The notes under the pieces: model-generated | Told to the model about the DNA's origin: nothing | What the model saw: the letters and a program-made list of their open reading frames with translations, nothing else | The model's database searches: none | From: JBFMEX01 sp040752215 | Lineage (GTDB): Bacteria; Pseudomonadota; Alphaproteobacteria; Rhizobiales; Hyphomicrobiaceae | DNA: 28,664 nt | Direction of reading: 5' to 3' | NCBI GenBank assembly: GCA_040752215.1 | Contig: JBFMEX010000084.1 | Span: forward strand, 1 to 28,664 | Part shown: piece after piece, positions 1 through 6,844 of the stretch | Layout: the number at the start of each line of letters is the position of its first letter | How positions within the stretch are numbered: position 1 is the stretch's first letter | Made by a program: the position numbers and the translations under genes

Positions 1-51
1 CAACGGCTCTATGACGCTCCACTCGAAGTCTGTCAGGTCGTAACGTGCCAT
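1..51 (-). CDS. IS5-family transposase, N-terminal fragment (cut by window edge)
   Basis: Reading the minus strand from the ATG at 51-49 gives 17 codons beginning MARYDLTDFEW and ending at the window edge. This is the characteristic start of IS5-family (IS427-like group) DDE transposases that move small insertion sequences. Only the N-terminus is visible, so it is unknown whether the gene is intact. The element's outer end should lie upstream of this start, in roughly 52-120, but I cannot fix the inverted repeat because the other end is outside the window. The surrounding DNA is less GC-rich than the rest of the window, in keeping with a mobile-element border. Confidence 0.8.
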   Translation of the reverse strand, partial: MARYDLTDFEWSVIEPL

Positions 52-505
52 GATCCAAGCTCCGATGTTTCTCAGCTTGAATCACTGTTCGAGCCCCTTG
101 CCAAGGAAAAATTGAGTACAAGGCCTAATGACGGGCAGGTAGGGGACTTGCTGAGTAGCTGACTCAGCAAGGTTTCATCGGTGGGCGACTTGAACACCCG
201 TCTCACGCTACTGTTTAGTCTCAGGAGGCCATCCCCTACATTCACAGACCACGCAATGTCCTAGTCCACTAGACGAACCGCATGTCCCCCATCTGCCAAC
301 CATTTATTTAAGTATATCATTGAATGGGGATTAAACAAGCGTCAGATTGGGAAACTCTTTGCACCAAAATTTGCACCACAGTTCATTTATTGGCCAAAAA
401 TTCATCCGCGGTTACAATGTCAATGGCTCCGCGCAAAATCCAGAACGACAGCTTGTGCGTAGCCAGATAACGCAATGAGTATGCTATTGTCTTTTCTGTG
501 GAAAT
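52..505. other. Non-coding mobile-element border, AT-rich
   Basis: No convincing protein gene is visible here. The stretch contains the presumed end of the IS5-like element (about 52-120), a structured tRNA-like sequence (142-289) and a clearly AT-rich part (about 300-480). The AT-rich part includes a 9-base direct repeat, TTTGCACCA, at 358-366 and 370-378. It ends at the 3' end of tRNA-Gly. Composition differs from the roughly two-thirds GC of the neighbouring genes. A genomic island or its remnant integrated at the tRNA is the simplest reading, but no integrase or second attachment copy is visible. Confidence 0.5.
142..289 (-). ncRNA. tRNA-like structured element, identity unknown
   Basis: On the minus strand there is a tRNA-like 5' half: acceptor-like ATGCGGT (283-277), then a D-arm GTC-loop-GAC (274-258) resembling tRNA-Glu. 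After an expanded middle comes a fully paired T-arm, GGGTG / TTCAAGT / CGCCC (199-183). The acceptor strands pair for only four base pairs. Outside them GGGGAC (289-284) can pair with GTCCCC (147-142), and a 9-bp hairpin with a 5-base loop (170-148) lies on the 3' side. The middle is too long for a normal anticodon arm. It could be a degenerate or disrupted tRNA, a tmRNA-like fragment, or another structured RNA. Confidence 0.3.
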
Positions 506-580
506 TGGAGCGGGCGATGGGAATCGAACCCACGACATACAGCTTGGGAAGCTGTCGTTCTACCACTGAACTACGCCCGC
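506..580 (-). tRNA. tRNA-Gly (anticodon CCC)
   Basis: The minus strand folds as a standard tRNA. Acceptor strands GCGGGCG (580-574) and CGCCCGC (516-510) pair fully. The anticodon stem ACAGC/GCTGT encloses the loop TTCCCAA, giving anticodon CCC, and the T-loop reads TTCGATT. The 3' CCA is encoded at 508-506. The gene decodes GGG glycine codons. The mobile-looking DNA lies immediately 3' of it, the usual arrangement when a tRNA 3' end serves as an integration site. Confidence 0.95.
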
Positions 581-752
581 GCTCGCACCCCCTTTAGCAC
601 AGCCGCCGACCGCCCGGAAAGTACCCCGATCACGCTGCACAGCGCCGCCATGGAGAGCACACGATCACCGGGCTATAACCGGCTTGTGAGTTCGGCGGAA
701 CGGTCGAGCCGTGGTAGCCATGTGATCCCGAGACGAGGCGGACAGGGCCGAC

Positions 753-1733
753 GTGAACATCCAGACGCATCCGATACCGAGAGCGGACGACGCGGCCAAG
801 TTCCGCGATCCCGACACCACCGCCGCCGGCGAGCCGCGCGCCATCGTGCCGTTCGAGCGGCTCGAGACGCTATGGATCAACACCGGTACGCTCTGCAACA
901 TCACCTGCCGCAACTGCTACATCGAATCGAGTCCCGCCAACGACCGCCTCGTCTACGTGACGGCGACGGAGATTGCCCCGCTGCTCGATGAGGCCGAGGC
1001 CGAGGGAGCGCGCGAGATCGGCTTCACCGGCGGCGAGCCATTCCTCAATCCCGACATGATTGCGCTCGCCGAGGCGTCGCTCGCACGCGGCTTCGCTACG
1101 TTGATCCTGACCAATGCCATGCAGCCCATGCTGCGCGCCCGGGTGAAGAAGGGCCTCCTCGATCTCCAGAGCAGCCATGGCGAGAAGCTGACGCTGCGCG
1201 TCAGTCTCGACCACCACACCAAGGCGCTGCACGAGGCCGAGCGGGGACAGCGCACCTGGTCGAAGGCGCTCGACGGCCTCGACTGGCTGCTCGGGAACAA
1301 ATTTCGCGTCACCATCGCCGGGCGCACCTGCTGGGGCGAGAGCGAGGCCGAGGCGCGCGCGGGCTATGCAGCGCTGTTCTCGGCCAACAATTGGGCCATC
1401 GACGCCGCCGACGCGGCCCAGCTCGTCCTGTTCCCGGAGATGGACGGCCGCCACCACGTGCCCGAGGTCTCCGCGCGCTGCTGGGACAAGTTCGGCAAGC
1501 GGCCCGAGGAGATGATGTGCGCGACCTCGCGCATGGTCGTCAAACGCAAGGGCGCCGAATCACTCGCCGTCGTGCCCTGCACGCTGCTGCCGTATGCGCC
1601 GGAGTTCGATATGGGCGCGACGCTCGCCGCTGCGCGGACGGCCGACGGCGGCATGTTTGCAGGCGGCGCGGTGAAGCTCTGCCACCCGCATTGCTCGAAG
1701 TTCTGCGTGCTCGGCGGCGGCAGCTGCTCGTGA
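753..1733 (+). CDS. Radical SAM protein with C-terminal cysteine cluster
   Basis: A 326-residue protein of the radical S-adenosylmethionine superfamily, which uses a 4Fe-4S cluster to cleave SAM. The cluster motif CNITCRNC (Cys48, Cys52, Cys55) follows the first strand, and GGEP lies about 40 residues later. The last 20 residues carry Cys310, Cys314, Cys318 and Cys325, and two further cysteines lie in the C-terminal third. That suggests an auxiliary iron-sulfur cluster as in SPASM or twitch proteins. The start is GTG at 753, with AGGG at 744-747 as ribosome site. The substrate is unknown: no peptide substrate or partner enzyme is adjacent, and the next gene is convergent. Family assignment is firm; specific function is not assigned. 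Confidence 0.85.
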   Translation: MNIQTHPIPRADDAAKFRDPDTTAAGEPRAIVPFERLETLWINTGTLCNITCRNCYIESSPANDRLVYVTATEIAPLLDEAEAEGAREIGFTGGEPFLNPDMIALAEASLARGFATLILTNAMQPMLRARVKKGLLDLQSSHGEKLTLRVSLDHHTKALHEAERGQRTWSKALDGLDWLLGNKFRVTIAGRTCWGESEAEARAGYAALFSANNWAIDAADAAQLVLFPEMDGRHHVPEVSARCWDKFGKRPEEMMCATSRMVVKRKGAESLAVVPCTLLPYAPEFDMGATLAAARTADGGMFAGGAVKLCHPHCSKFCVLGGGSCS

Positions 1734-1758
1734 GCCGAAGCGCGCAGCTGTCGGGCCG

Positions 1759-2145
1759 CTATTTCTGCGGCACCAGCGTCTCTTTCGCGCGGCCCTTGTC
1801 CCAGGTGCCGTGCAGCACGCCGTCGGCACCGACCTCGTAGATCACCGGATACCTCTGCCCCCAGTCGACGACGAGGGTCGAGCCCTTGAGCGTGCCCTTG
1901 CCCTTGAACGTCGCGCCGTTGGCGATGAGCCAGCTGAAGCGGTAGACGCTGCCATCGGGCTTTACGACCGCGGTGCCGGTGTAGGTCGAGCCGTTGGCGT
2001 TGGTGCCGTGCACCGTGTAGGTGCCGCCGACCGGCGCAGGTGCCTGCGCGAGACGGATCGCCTCCCCGGCGCGCGCCGGCGCCAGAAGCGCGAGTGACAG
2101 CATTGCGAGTGCCGCTAGACCGGCCCTCGATGTCGAAGCGAGCAT
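1759..2145 (-). CDS. Small secreted protein, unknown function
   Basis: A 128-residue protein starting at the ATG at 2145, chosen over an upstream in-frame start because GGGAGGGG lies just 5' of it. The first ~27 residues form a signal peptide (hydrophobic LAALAMLSLALLAPARA). The mature part is rich in Gly, Thr and Tyr with alternating short strands, for example GTYTVHGTNANGSTYTGT and then PDGSVYRFSW. This suggests a small beta-sheet domain exported to the periplasm. It ends convergently with the radical SAM gene. The upstream neighbour on the same strand is the FKBP gene, whose stop lies about 20 bases away, so the two probably share a transcript. No enzymatic motif is visible. Confidence 0.75.
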   Translation of the reverse strand: MLASTSRAGLAALAMLSLALLAPARAGEAIRLAQAPAPVGGTYTVHGTNANGSTYTGTAVVKPDGSVYRFSWLIANGATFKGKGTLKGSTLVVDWGQRYPVIYEVGADGVLHGTWDKGRAKETLVPQK

Positions 2146-2165
2146 GCTCCCCTCCCTGACAGCGC

Positions 2166-2594
2166 TCACACGATCTCGACCAGCTCGATCTCGAACACCA
2201 GGTCCTTGCCGGCCAGCGGATGGTTGGCGTCGAGTGTCACCAGCGTCTCGTCGAGCGCGACGATGGTCAGCATCAGCTGCTCTCCGTCCTCGGTCTCGGC
2301 CAGCAGCCGGCCGCCGACGGCGAGCGGCTCGGTGGTCGGGATCGCAGTCCGCGGCACGCGCTGGATGCCGTTGGCATCAACCGGTCCATAGGCCTCGCTC
2401 GCCGGCACCATGAAGGTGCTGCGATCGCCGACGCCCATGCCGACGATCTGGCGCTCGAGACCGGGAATGATCTGCCCGGCGCCGATCTCGAACTCGAGCG
2501 GATCGCGCCCGGAGGAGGAATCGAACTCGCTGCCGTCGGTCAGCCGGCCGGTATAGTGGACCCGGACCGTGTCGCCGATCCTGGCGATTGTCAT
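2166..2594 (-). CDS. slyD: FKBP-type peptidyl-prolyl cis-trans isomerase, SlyD-like
   Basis: A 142-residue cytoplasmic prolyl isomerase and chaperone of the SlyD type. It opens with the FKBP strand VRVHYTGRLTDGSEFDSS, continues with IIPGLERQIVGM and the Ala-Tyr-Gly of the active-site loop (EAYGP), has the inserted-flap region in the middle, and closes with the family signature DANHPLAGKDLVFEIELVEI. The histidine- and cysteine-rich metal-binding tail of E. coli SlyD is absent, so nickel handling is unlikely. TCCTCC just upstream on the plus strand gives a GGAGGA ribosome site. It probably leads a two-gene unit with the secreted protein downstream and is divergent from the GbsR-type regulator. 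Confidence 0.9.
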   Translation of the reverse strand: MTIARIGDTVRVHYTGRLTDGSEFDSSSGRDPLEFEIGAGQIIPGLERQIVGMGVGDRSTFMVPASEAYGPVDANGIQRVPRTAIPTTEPLAVGGRLLAETEDGEQLMLTIVALDETLVTLDANHPLAGKDLVFEIELVEIV

Positions 2595-2681
2595 GATTTC
2601 CTCCTCGCGCGGATTGCCTCGTCCCTCTCCCGCTGGCTCCTAGCACACGCCCACGCCCGTGTCGCGCCGCCGGCGGCGCCC

Positions 2682-2710
2682 TTGACAGCAAGCCTGATAG
2701 TTCCTAAATT
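2682..2710 (+). promoter_or_regulatory. Promoter of the GbsR-type regulator gene
   Basis: TTGACA at 2682-2687 and TAAATT at 2705-2710 are separated by exactly 17 bases, matching a sigma-70-type promoter. The expected start of transcription, about seven bases after the -10 box, falls on or next to the A of the ATG at 2717. That predicts a leaderless transcript. The -10 box overlaps the palindromic operator. Confidence 0.6.
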
Positions 2711-2728
2711 TCTGTCATGACAGAAATT
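2707..2728. promoter_or_regulatory. Perfect 22-bp palindromic operator over the start codon
   Basis: The half-site AATTTCTGTCA at 2707-2717 is followed directly by its exact complement TGACAGAAATT at 2718-2728. The dyad spans the end of the -10 box and the first codons of the regulator gene. A palindrome of this size on the gene of a winged-helix dimeric repressor is best read as its own operator. Confidence 0.7.
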
Positions 2729-3292
2729 ACAGCAACAAAGAGCCAGCTCCCGAGGTCGGTCGAGCGTTTCGTCGTCCACTGGGGCGAGATGGGGCAGATG
2801 TGGGGTGTCAATCGCTCCGTGGCGCAGATCCACGCCCTGCTCTACGTCTCGGACAGGCCGCTTTCCGCCGAGGAGATCGGCGAGCGGCTGAGAATGGCCC
2901 GCTCCAACGTCTCGACCTCGCTCAAGGAGCTGCAGGGCTGGAATCTGGTCCGCCGCGTGCACACGATGGGCGACCGGCGGGACTTCTACGAGGCCGAGGC
3001 CGACATGTTCGAGATGGTGCGGCGCATCGCCGAGGGCCGCAAGGCGCGCGAGATCGATCCGACGCTCGCTGTGCTGCGCGCCTGCGTCGGCGAGGCGGCT
3101 GACGATCCGCGCGTCTCCCCCGCTGCACGCCGTCGCCTCGCGGCGATGCTCGAAATGACCGAGACCGTCGATCGTGCATTTGGCGAGATCATCCGCCTGC
3201 CGCCGGCGACGCTGTCCCAGCTGATGCGGATGGGCGGCACGGTGGCGCGTCTGATCGGGCCCGCCGCCCGGCGCAGCGCGCGCAAGCGCTGA
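2717..3292 (+). CDS. GbsR/MarR-family transcriptional regulator
   Basis: A 191-residue regulator of the GbsR branch of MarR-like winged-helix proteins. These bind palindromic DNA as dimers and often control osmolyte or membrane-related genes. The N-terminal part has the family pattern VERFVVHWGEMGQMWGVNRS. The helix-turn-helix follows at about 55-85 (SAEEIGERLRMARSNVSTSLKEL) with the wing near VHTMGDRRDFY. A helical dimerisation and ligand region follows. There is no Shine-Dalgarno sequence before the ATG. The promoter places transcription at the ATG itself, so leaderless translation is likely. A perfect palindrome over the start implies autoregulation. The DUF4166 gene begins 35 bases after the stop and is probably co-regulated. 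Confidence 0.88.
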   Translation: MTEITATKSQLPRSVERFVVHWGEMGQMWGVNRSVAQIHALLYVSDRPLSAEEIGERLRMARSNVSTSLKELQGWNLVRRVHTMGDRRDFYEAEADMFEMVRRIAEGRKAREIDPTLAVLRACVGEAADDPRVSPAARRRLAAMLEMTETVDRAFGEIIRLPPATLSQLMRMGGTVARLIGPAARRSARKR

Positions 3293-3327
3293 GTCTTGCT
3301 CCGATCGGCAATGTGCGGAGTGCCGCG

Positions 3328-4005
3328 ATGTCCTCCCTCGAGCCAGTCACCCCTACCCCGACCGACGCGCCGGAGCGACAGCGCGAGACGGCCGCCGCGC
3401 CGCTCCGCGACCTCCGCTTCCGCGCCCTCGTCGGCGAGAGGGCCTGGAGCGGGCTCCCCGCCGCGGTGCGGGCCCGCTTCTCCAAGCGATTGGCGCCGGG
3501 CGAGATCGCGCTCTACAAGGGCGCGGTCGTGGCCACCGAGCTGTCGCGCATCGGCCGCGTGCTGGCGTTCCTCGCCCGCGTGATCGGCGCGCCGCTGCCG
3601 TTGACGGATGGCGCGACCGGGCCCGCGGTGGTGGCGGTCACCGAAGAGCCGAGCCTCGGCGGACAGATCTGGAGCCGCTCCTACGCACGCGCCGGCCGCT
3701 TTCCCCAGGTCGTGCACTCGGCCAAGCGCTTTCGCGGTCCGACCGGACTCGAGGAGCACGTCGGCGGCGGCATCGCCATGATGCTGGTGGTCAGCGTGGA
3801 GGCCAGCGCACTGGTGTTTCGCTCCGCCGGCTATGTGCTGGAGCTCGGCCGGCTGCGCATCCGCCTTCCCCGCCTCTTGGAGCCCGGCGTCATGACGATC
3901 ACCCATCGCGATCTCGGCTCCGGCCGGTTCGCCTTCGAGCTGGCTCTGGACCACCCGAGAATCGGCCGCTTGCTGCATCAACTCGCAATTTTCTCCGACC
4001 TGTGA
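3328..4005 (+). CDS. DUF4166 domain-containing protein
   Basis: A 225-residue protein whose C-terminal two thirds match the DUF4166 pattern: RFSKRLAPGEIALYKG, EEPSLGGQIWSRSY, GLEEHVGGGI, then a late segment with RLPRLLEPGVMTITH and FAFELALDHP. The family has no established function. It is sometimes fused or adjacent to saccharopine-dehydrogenase-like or membrane proteins. I chose the ATG at 3328 over a GTG 15 bases upstream because GGAG at 3317-3320 sits seven bases before it. There is no clear signal peptide. The gene lies 35 bases behind the GbsR-type regulator on the same strand, so it is likely that regulator's target and shares its promoter. Confidence 0.75.
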   Translation: MSSLEPVTPTPTDAPERQRETAAAPLRDLRFRALVGERAWSGLPAAVRARFSKRLAPGEIALYKGAVVATELSRIGRVLAFLARVIGAPLPLTDGATGPAVVAVTEEPSLGGQIWSRSYARAGRFPQVVHSAKRFRGPTGLEEHVGGGIAMMLVVSVEASALVFRSAGYVLELGRLRIRLPRLLEPGVMTITHRDLGSGRFAFELALDHPRIGRLLHQLAIFSDL

Positions 4006-4136
4006 CGACACGGCGGAAATCGGGGCAGGGGTCGGCGATCGGCTGCGGAGGCCCTCTCGCGGCGGCCGCGCGCCGGGCCTTGCATGCGTCAGCCGTATCG
4101 GGCTAGAAGCCCTGGGCTCGGCTCGATACCGGACCC

Positions 4137-4226
4137 GGAGAGGTGGCTGAGTGGTTGAAAGCACCGCACTCGAAATGCGGCATACTCGCAAGGGTATCGT
4201 GGGTTCGAATCCCACCCTCTCCGCCA
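4137..4226 (+). tRNA. tRNA-Ser (anticodon CGA)
   Basis: A 90-base class II tRNA. Acceptor GGAGAGG pairs with CCTCTCC, the anticodon stem CCGCA/TGCGG encloses CTCGAAA (anticodon CGA at 4171-4173), a long variable arm follows, the T-loop is TTCGAAT, and GCCA ends the gene with encoded CCA. It decodes UCG serine codons, heavily used in this GC-rich genome. A protein start codon lies only 15 bases downstream. Confidence 0.96.
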
Positions 4227-4241
4227 CTCGCATTCCCGGAC

Positions 4242-4958
4242 ATGCCGACTGCCACCGACTCGTCGCGCTACGCGGTCTACTTTCTACCTGATCCATCGTC
4301 GGCGATCTGGCACTTCGGCAGCGCGACGCTCGGATATGACGCCTACACCGCAAGCGATGTCGCGCCGCCGGCCCGGCTCGCCGCCGCCGAGCCTCGTCTC
4401 GGCGAGCTGACGGCGGAGCCGCGTCGCTACGGCTTTCACGCGACGCTGTGGGCCCCGACTCCATTGGCACCTGGCACAGACGAGCGTGCGCTCATTGCCG
4501 CCGTCCGCGCCTTCGCCACCGCCCGCCAGCCCTTCGTCGTGCCGGAGTTCGAGGTCGCTATCGTCGAGGACTTCCTCGCGCTCGTGCCCGCGGCGCCGTG
4601 CCCCGCGCTTGATGCTCTCGCTGCCGATTGCGTCCGCGCATTCGCGCGCTTGCGTGCGCCGCTCGGCGAGGCGGATCGCCGCCGCCGTGTTGGCGCCGGG
4701 CTCACCGAGCGCCAGACCGCATATCTCGACGGCTGGGGCTACCCTCACGTGCTCGACGAGTTCCGCTTCCACATGACGCTGACCGGCGCGCTGACCGCTG
4801 CCGACCGCGAGCCCCTGCGGGCACTGTTGGCCGAGGCATACGCCGCAATTGCCGCGCCGATCCCGATCGACGCCATCGCCGTGCTCCGCCAGTCGTCCCG
4901 CGCCGATCGCTTCCGCGTCGTCGAGCGCATGATCCTCACGGAGCCGAACGCGGCGTAG
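4242..4958 (+). CDS. DUF1045 / 2H-phosphoesterase-like protein
   Basis: A 238-residue protein of the DUF1045 family, often labelled a phosphonate-metabolism protein because relatives occur in phn clusters. Two His-x-Thr-Leu motifs, FHATLWAP and FHMTLTG, are the paired catalytic motifs of the 2H phosphoesterase fold, which acts on cyclic or 2',3'-phosphate esters. The N-terminal RYAVYFLPDP is also typical. An upstream in-frame start would lie inside the tRNA, so the ATG at 4242 is preferred. It has no good ribosome site and only 15 bases separate it from the tRNA, so its mRNA is probably released by tRNA processing. No other phosphonate gene is present. It is convergent with hisG; the two stop codons are three bases apart. 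Confidence 0.85.
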   Translation: MPTATDSSRYAVYFLPDPSSAIWHFGSATLGYDAYTASDVAPPARLAAAEPRLGELTAEPRRYGFHATLWAPTPLAPGTDERALIAAVRAFATARQPFVVPEFEVAIVEDFLALVPAAPCPALDALAADCVRAFARLRAPLGEADRRRRVGAGLTERQTAYLDGWGYPHVLDEFRFHMTLTGALTAADREPLRALLAEAYAAIAAPIPIDAIAVLRQSSRADRFRVVERMILTEPNAA

Positions 4959-4961
4959 GGC

Positions 4962-5660
4962 TCAAGCTCCGAGCCGCGCCATGATCTCGTTCTCGGCCTC
5001 GCGCGCCTTGGGCGTCCACGTCGCAGTGCCCGATGCCACGAGATTGGCCTCCGACTTCAGGATCAGCCCATCGTCGAGGATCTTGAGGCCGTTGGCCTTC
5101 AGCGTCTCGCCGGTGGTGGTGATGTCGACGATGAAATCCGCGGTGCCGGCGGCCGGCGTGCCTTCCGTCGCGCCGAGGCTCTCGACGATGCGATAGTCGG
5201 TCAGCCCGCGCTGGGCGAAGAACCGGCGCGCGATGTTGACGTACTTGGTCGCGACGCGGAACCAGCGCCCGTGCGCGCGGTGGAAATCGAGCGCGATCTC
5301 GTCGAGGTCGGCCATGGTCGCGACGTCGATCCAGCTCTTCGGCACTGCGACCACTACGTCGGCGTGGCCGAAGCCGAGCTTCTTCAGGAAATCCACGCGG
5401 TCCGCCCAGTTGGTGATCTGCTCCTGGATCAAATCCTCCCCGGTTATGCCCAAGTGCGCGCGGCCAGTCTTCAGGTACCAGGCGACCTCGGCTGCCGAGA
5501 CGTAGGCGACCTCGACCGTCGGCATGCCCTCGATCTCGCCGCGATAGCCGCGCGCGTTGCCGACCTTGCGCAGGACCAGCCCGGCGGCGGCGAACAAGTC
5601 GTGCGTCTGCTCCATCAGCCGGCCCTTGGAGGGCAGCGCGAGAACCAGGCCCTCACTCAT
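4962..5660 (-). CDS. hisG: ATP phosphoribosyltransferase, short catalytic form
   Basis: A 232-residue cytoplasmic enzyme that condenses ATP and PRPP to phosphoribosyl-ATP, the first and committed step of histidine synthesis. It begins LVLALPSKGRLMEQ, has the GRAHLGITGEDL segment and carries the family signature around ESLGATEGTPAAGTADFIVD. The C-terminal regulatory domain of long HisG is absent, so this is the short form that needs HisZ for activity and feedback control. The start ATG overlaps the hisZ stop by four bases (ATGA), showing translational coupling. The stop is three bases from the stop of the convergent DUF1045 gene. Last gene of the hisS-hisZ-hisG block. Confidence 0.95.
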   Translation of the reverse strand: MSEGLVLALPSKGRLMEQTHDLFAAAGLVLRKVGNARGYRGEIEGMPTVEVAYVSAAEVAWYLKTGRAHLGITGEDLIQEQITNWADRVDFLKKLGFGHADVVVAVPKSWIDVATMADLDEIALDFHRAHGRWFRVATKYVNIARRFFAQRGLTDYRIVESLGATEGTPAAGTADFIVDITTTGETLKANGLKILDDGLILKSEANLVASGTATWTPKAREAENEIMARLGA

Positions 5661-6835
5661 GGCGTCGCTCCCGTGATCGAGGCCAGGAGGCGCTCGGTGT
5701 GGATCGCGGCGCCGACGGCCGGCACGTCGCCCGGCGCGCCACACTGGCGCATCAGGCTGTCGTAGCGTCCGCCGCCGGCAACCGGGCTCAGCGTGCCGAG
5801 GCCGGGCGCCACCACCTCGAACACGAAGCCGGTGTAATATTCGAGCGTGCGCCCGAACTCGGCCGAGAAGTCGGCGTGCACGACGTCGACGCCCATGTCG
5901 GTCATCAGTTGCAGCCGACGGTGGTAGGCGTCGAGCGCCACCGAGATGTCGATCGCCTTGTCGCGCGTCAGGTCCTTCAATCGCGCGCCCGCCGCGCGCG
6001 CCGGCGCGGTCACGCCGATGTAGCTCTCGATCAGCTGCGCGGTGGCGGCGGACAAGGGCTCGGTGCGTGCATCCGTCGCGATCGAGACGAGGTTGGCCGT
6101 AATCTCGGCCAGGCTGCGCGCGCCGATCAGCTCGATGCCTTTCGCCTCGAGGTAGCGCAGCACGCTCCGCTCGGCGAGCTCGGGATGCTCGAGGTCGAGC
6201 TCGGCGATCAGGTCTTTCGGCACGTCGCGCGGGATGTTCGCGGCGCCTTTGGTCAGCCGCTCGAGCTCGGTGCGGAAGGCGTCCGGCCGCCAGAACTGGT
6301 GCATCAGCCGCTGGCGCCAGCATTCCGGCATTTTCGCCGCCTCGAGCAGCGCGCGGAACAGGCCGAGGTCGCCGATTCTGAGCTTCCATTCCTTGAGGCC
6401 GGCGGCCTTGAGCGCATTGAGGACGACCGAGACGACCTCGGCCTCGGCCTTCTCGCGGTCGGGCACGCCGAACGACTCGAGTCCGGCCTGGCGGAACTCG
6501 CGCGGGTGCGCCTTGCCGGAGCCCTCCGGCTGGAAGCGGAACGCCGGTCCGTTGTAGCAGTACTTCGCCTTCGCGTCGGCCTTGGGATGACGCTCGAGGT
6601 GCAGCCGGCAAGTCGGCACGGTGAGGTCGGGTCTGAGGCACAGCTCGTCGCCGTCGGGATCGACGAATACGTAGGTGCGTGCCCTGAGGCTCTCGCCGAT
6701 CACGTCGAGGAACAACGCCGCCGGCTGTATCATCGACGGCGCGACCGCCTCGTAGCCGGCCTTGATGAAGACCGCCATCAGCTTCTGCGCCTGCGCTTCC
6801 AGCGCCTCGAACTTTCGTGCCGTCTCGGCGGCCAT
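5657..6835 (-). CDS. hisZ: ATP phosphoribosyltransferase regulatory subunit
   Basis: A 392-residue HisRS paralogue that pairs with short HisG to form the hetero-octameric first enzyme of histidine synthesis and mediates inhibition by histidine. Class II synthetase-like segments are visible: VDPDGDELCLRPDLTVPTCR, then YCYNGPAFRFQ with the motif 2 position (EGSGKAHPREFRQAG), and near the C-terminus LEYYTGFVFE and AGGGRYDSL. The HisRS anticodon-binding domain is missing, as expected. The ATG at 6835 is preceded by a pyrimidine-rich repeat rather than a strong ribosome site. It overlaps hisG by four bases and lies 193 bases downstream of hisS, with dispersed-repeat DNA between. Confidence 0.93.
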   Translation of the reverse strand: MAAETARKFEALEAQAQKLMAVFIKAGYEAVAPSMIQPAALFLDVIGESLRARTYVFVDPDGDELCLRPDLTVPTCRLHLERHPKADAKAKYCYNGPAFRFQPEGSGKAHPREFRQAGLESFGVPDREKAEAEVVSVVLNALKAAGLKEWKLRIGDLGLFRALLEAAKMPECWRQRLMHQFWRPDAFRTELERLTKGAANIPRDVPKDLIAELDLEHPELAERSVLRYLEAKGIELIGARSLAEITANLVSIATDARTEPLSAATAQLIESYIGVTAPARAAGARLKDLTRDKAIDISVALDAYHRRLQLMTDMGVDVVHADFSAEFGRTLEYYTGFVFEVVAPGLGTLSPVAGGGRYDSLMRQCGAPGDVPAVGAAIHTERLLASITGATP

Positions 6836-6844
6836 GTGCGTCTC

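Noticed and set aside
142..289. A bona fide tmRNA or functional tRNA call for the tRNA-like element
   Set aside because: No tag reading frame, no encoded CCA, acceptor stem only four base pairs and no normal anticodon arm; kept as a low-confidence structured element only.
2986..4470. A long minus-strand open frame (about 490 codons) antisense to the regulator, DUF4166 gene, tRNA-Ser and DUF1045 gene
   Set aside because: It runs through a tRNA gene and is Arg/Ala-rich with no domain; it is a by-product of high GC content opposite real genes.
4242..4958. A phosphonate-degradation operon around the DUF1045 gene
   Set aside because: No other phn gene is present; the neighbours are tRNA-Ser and the convergent hisG.
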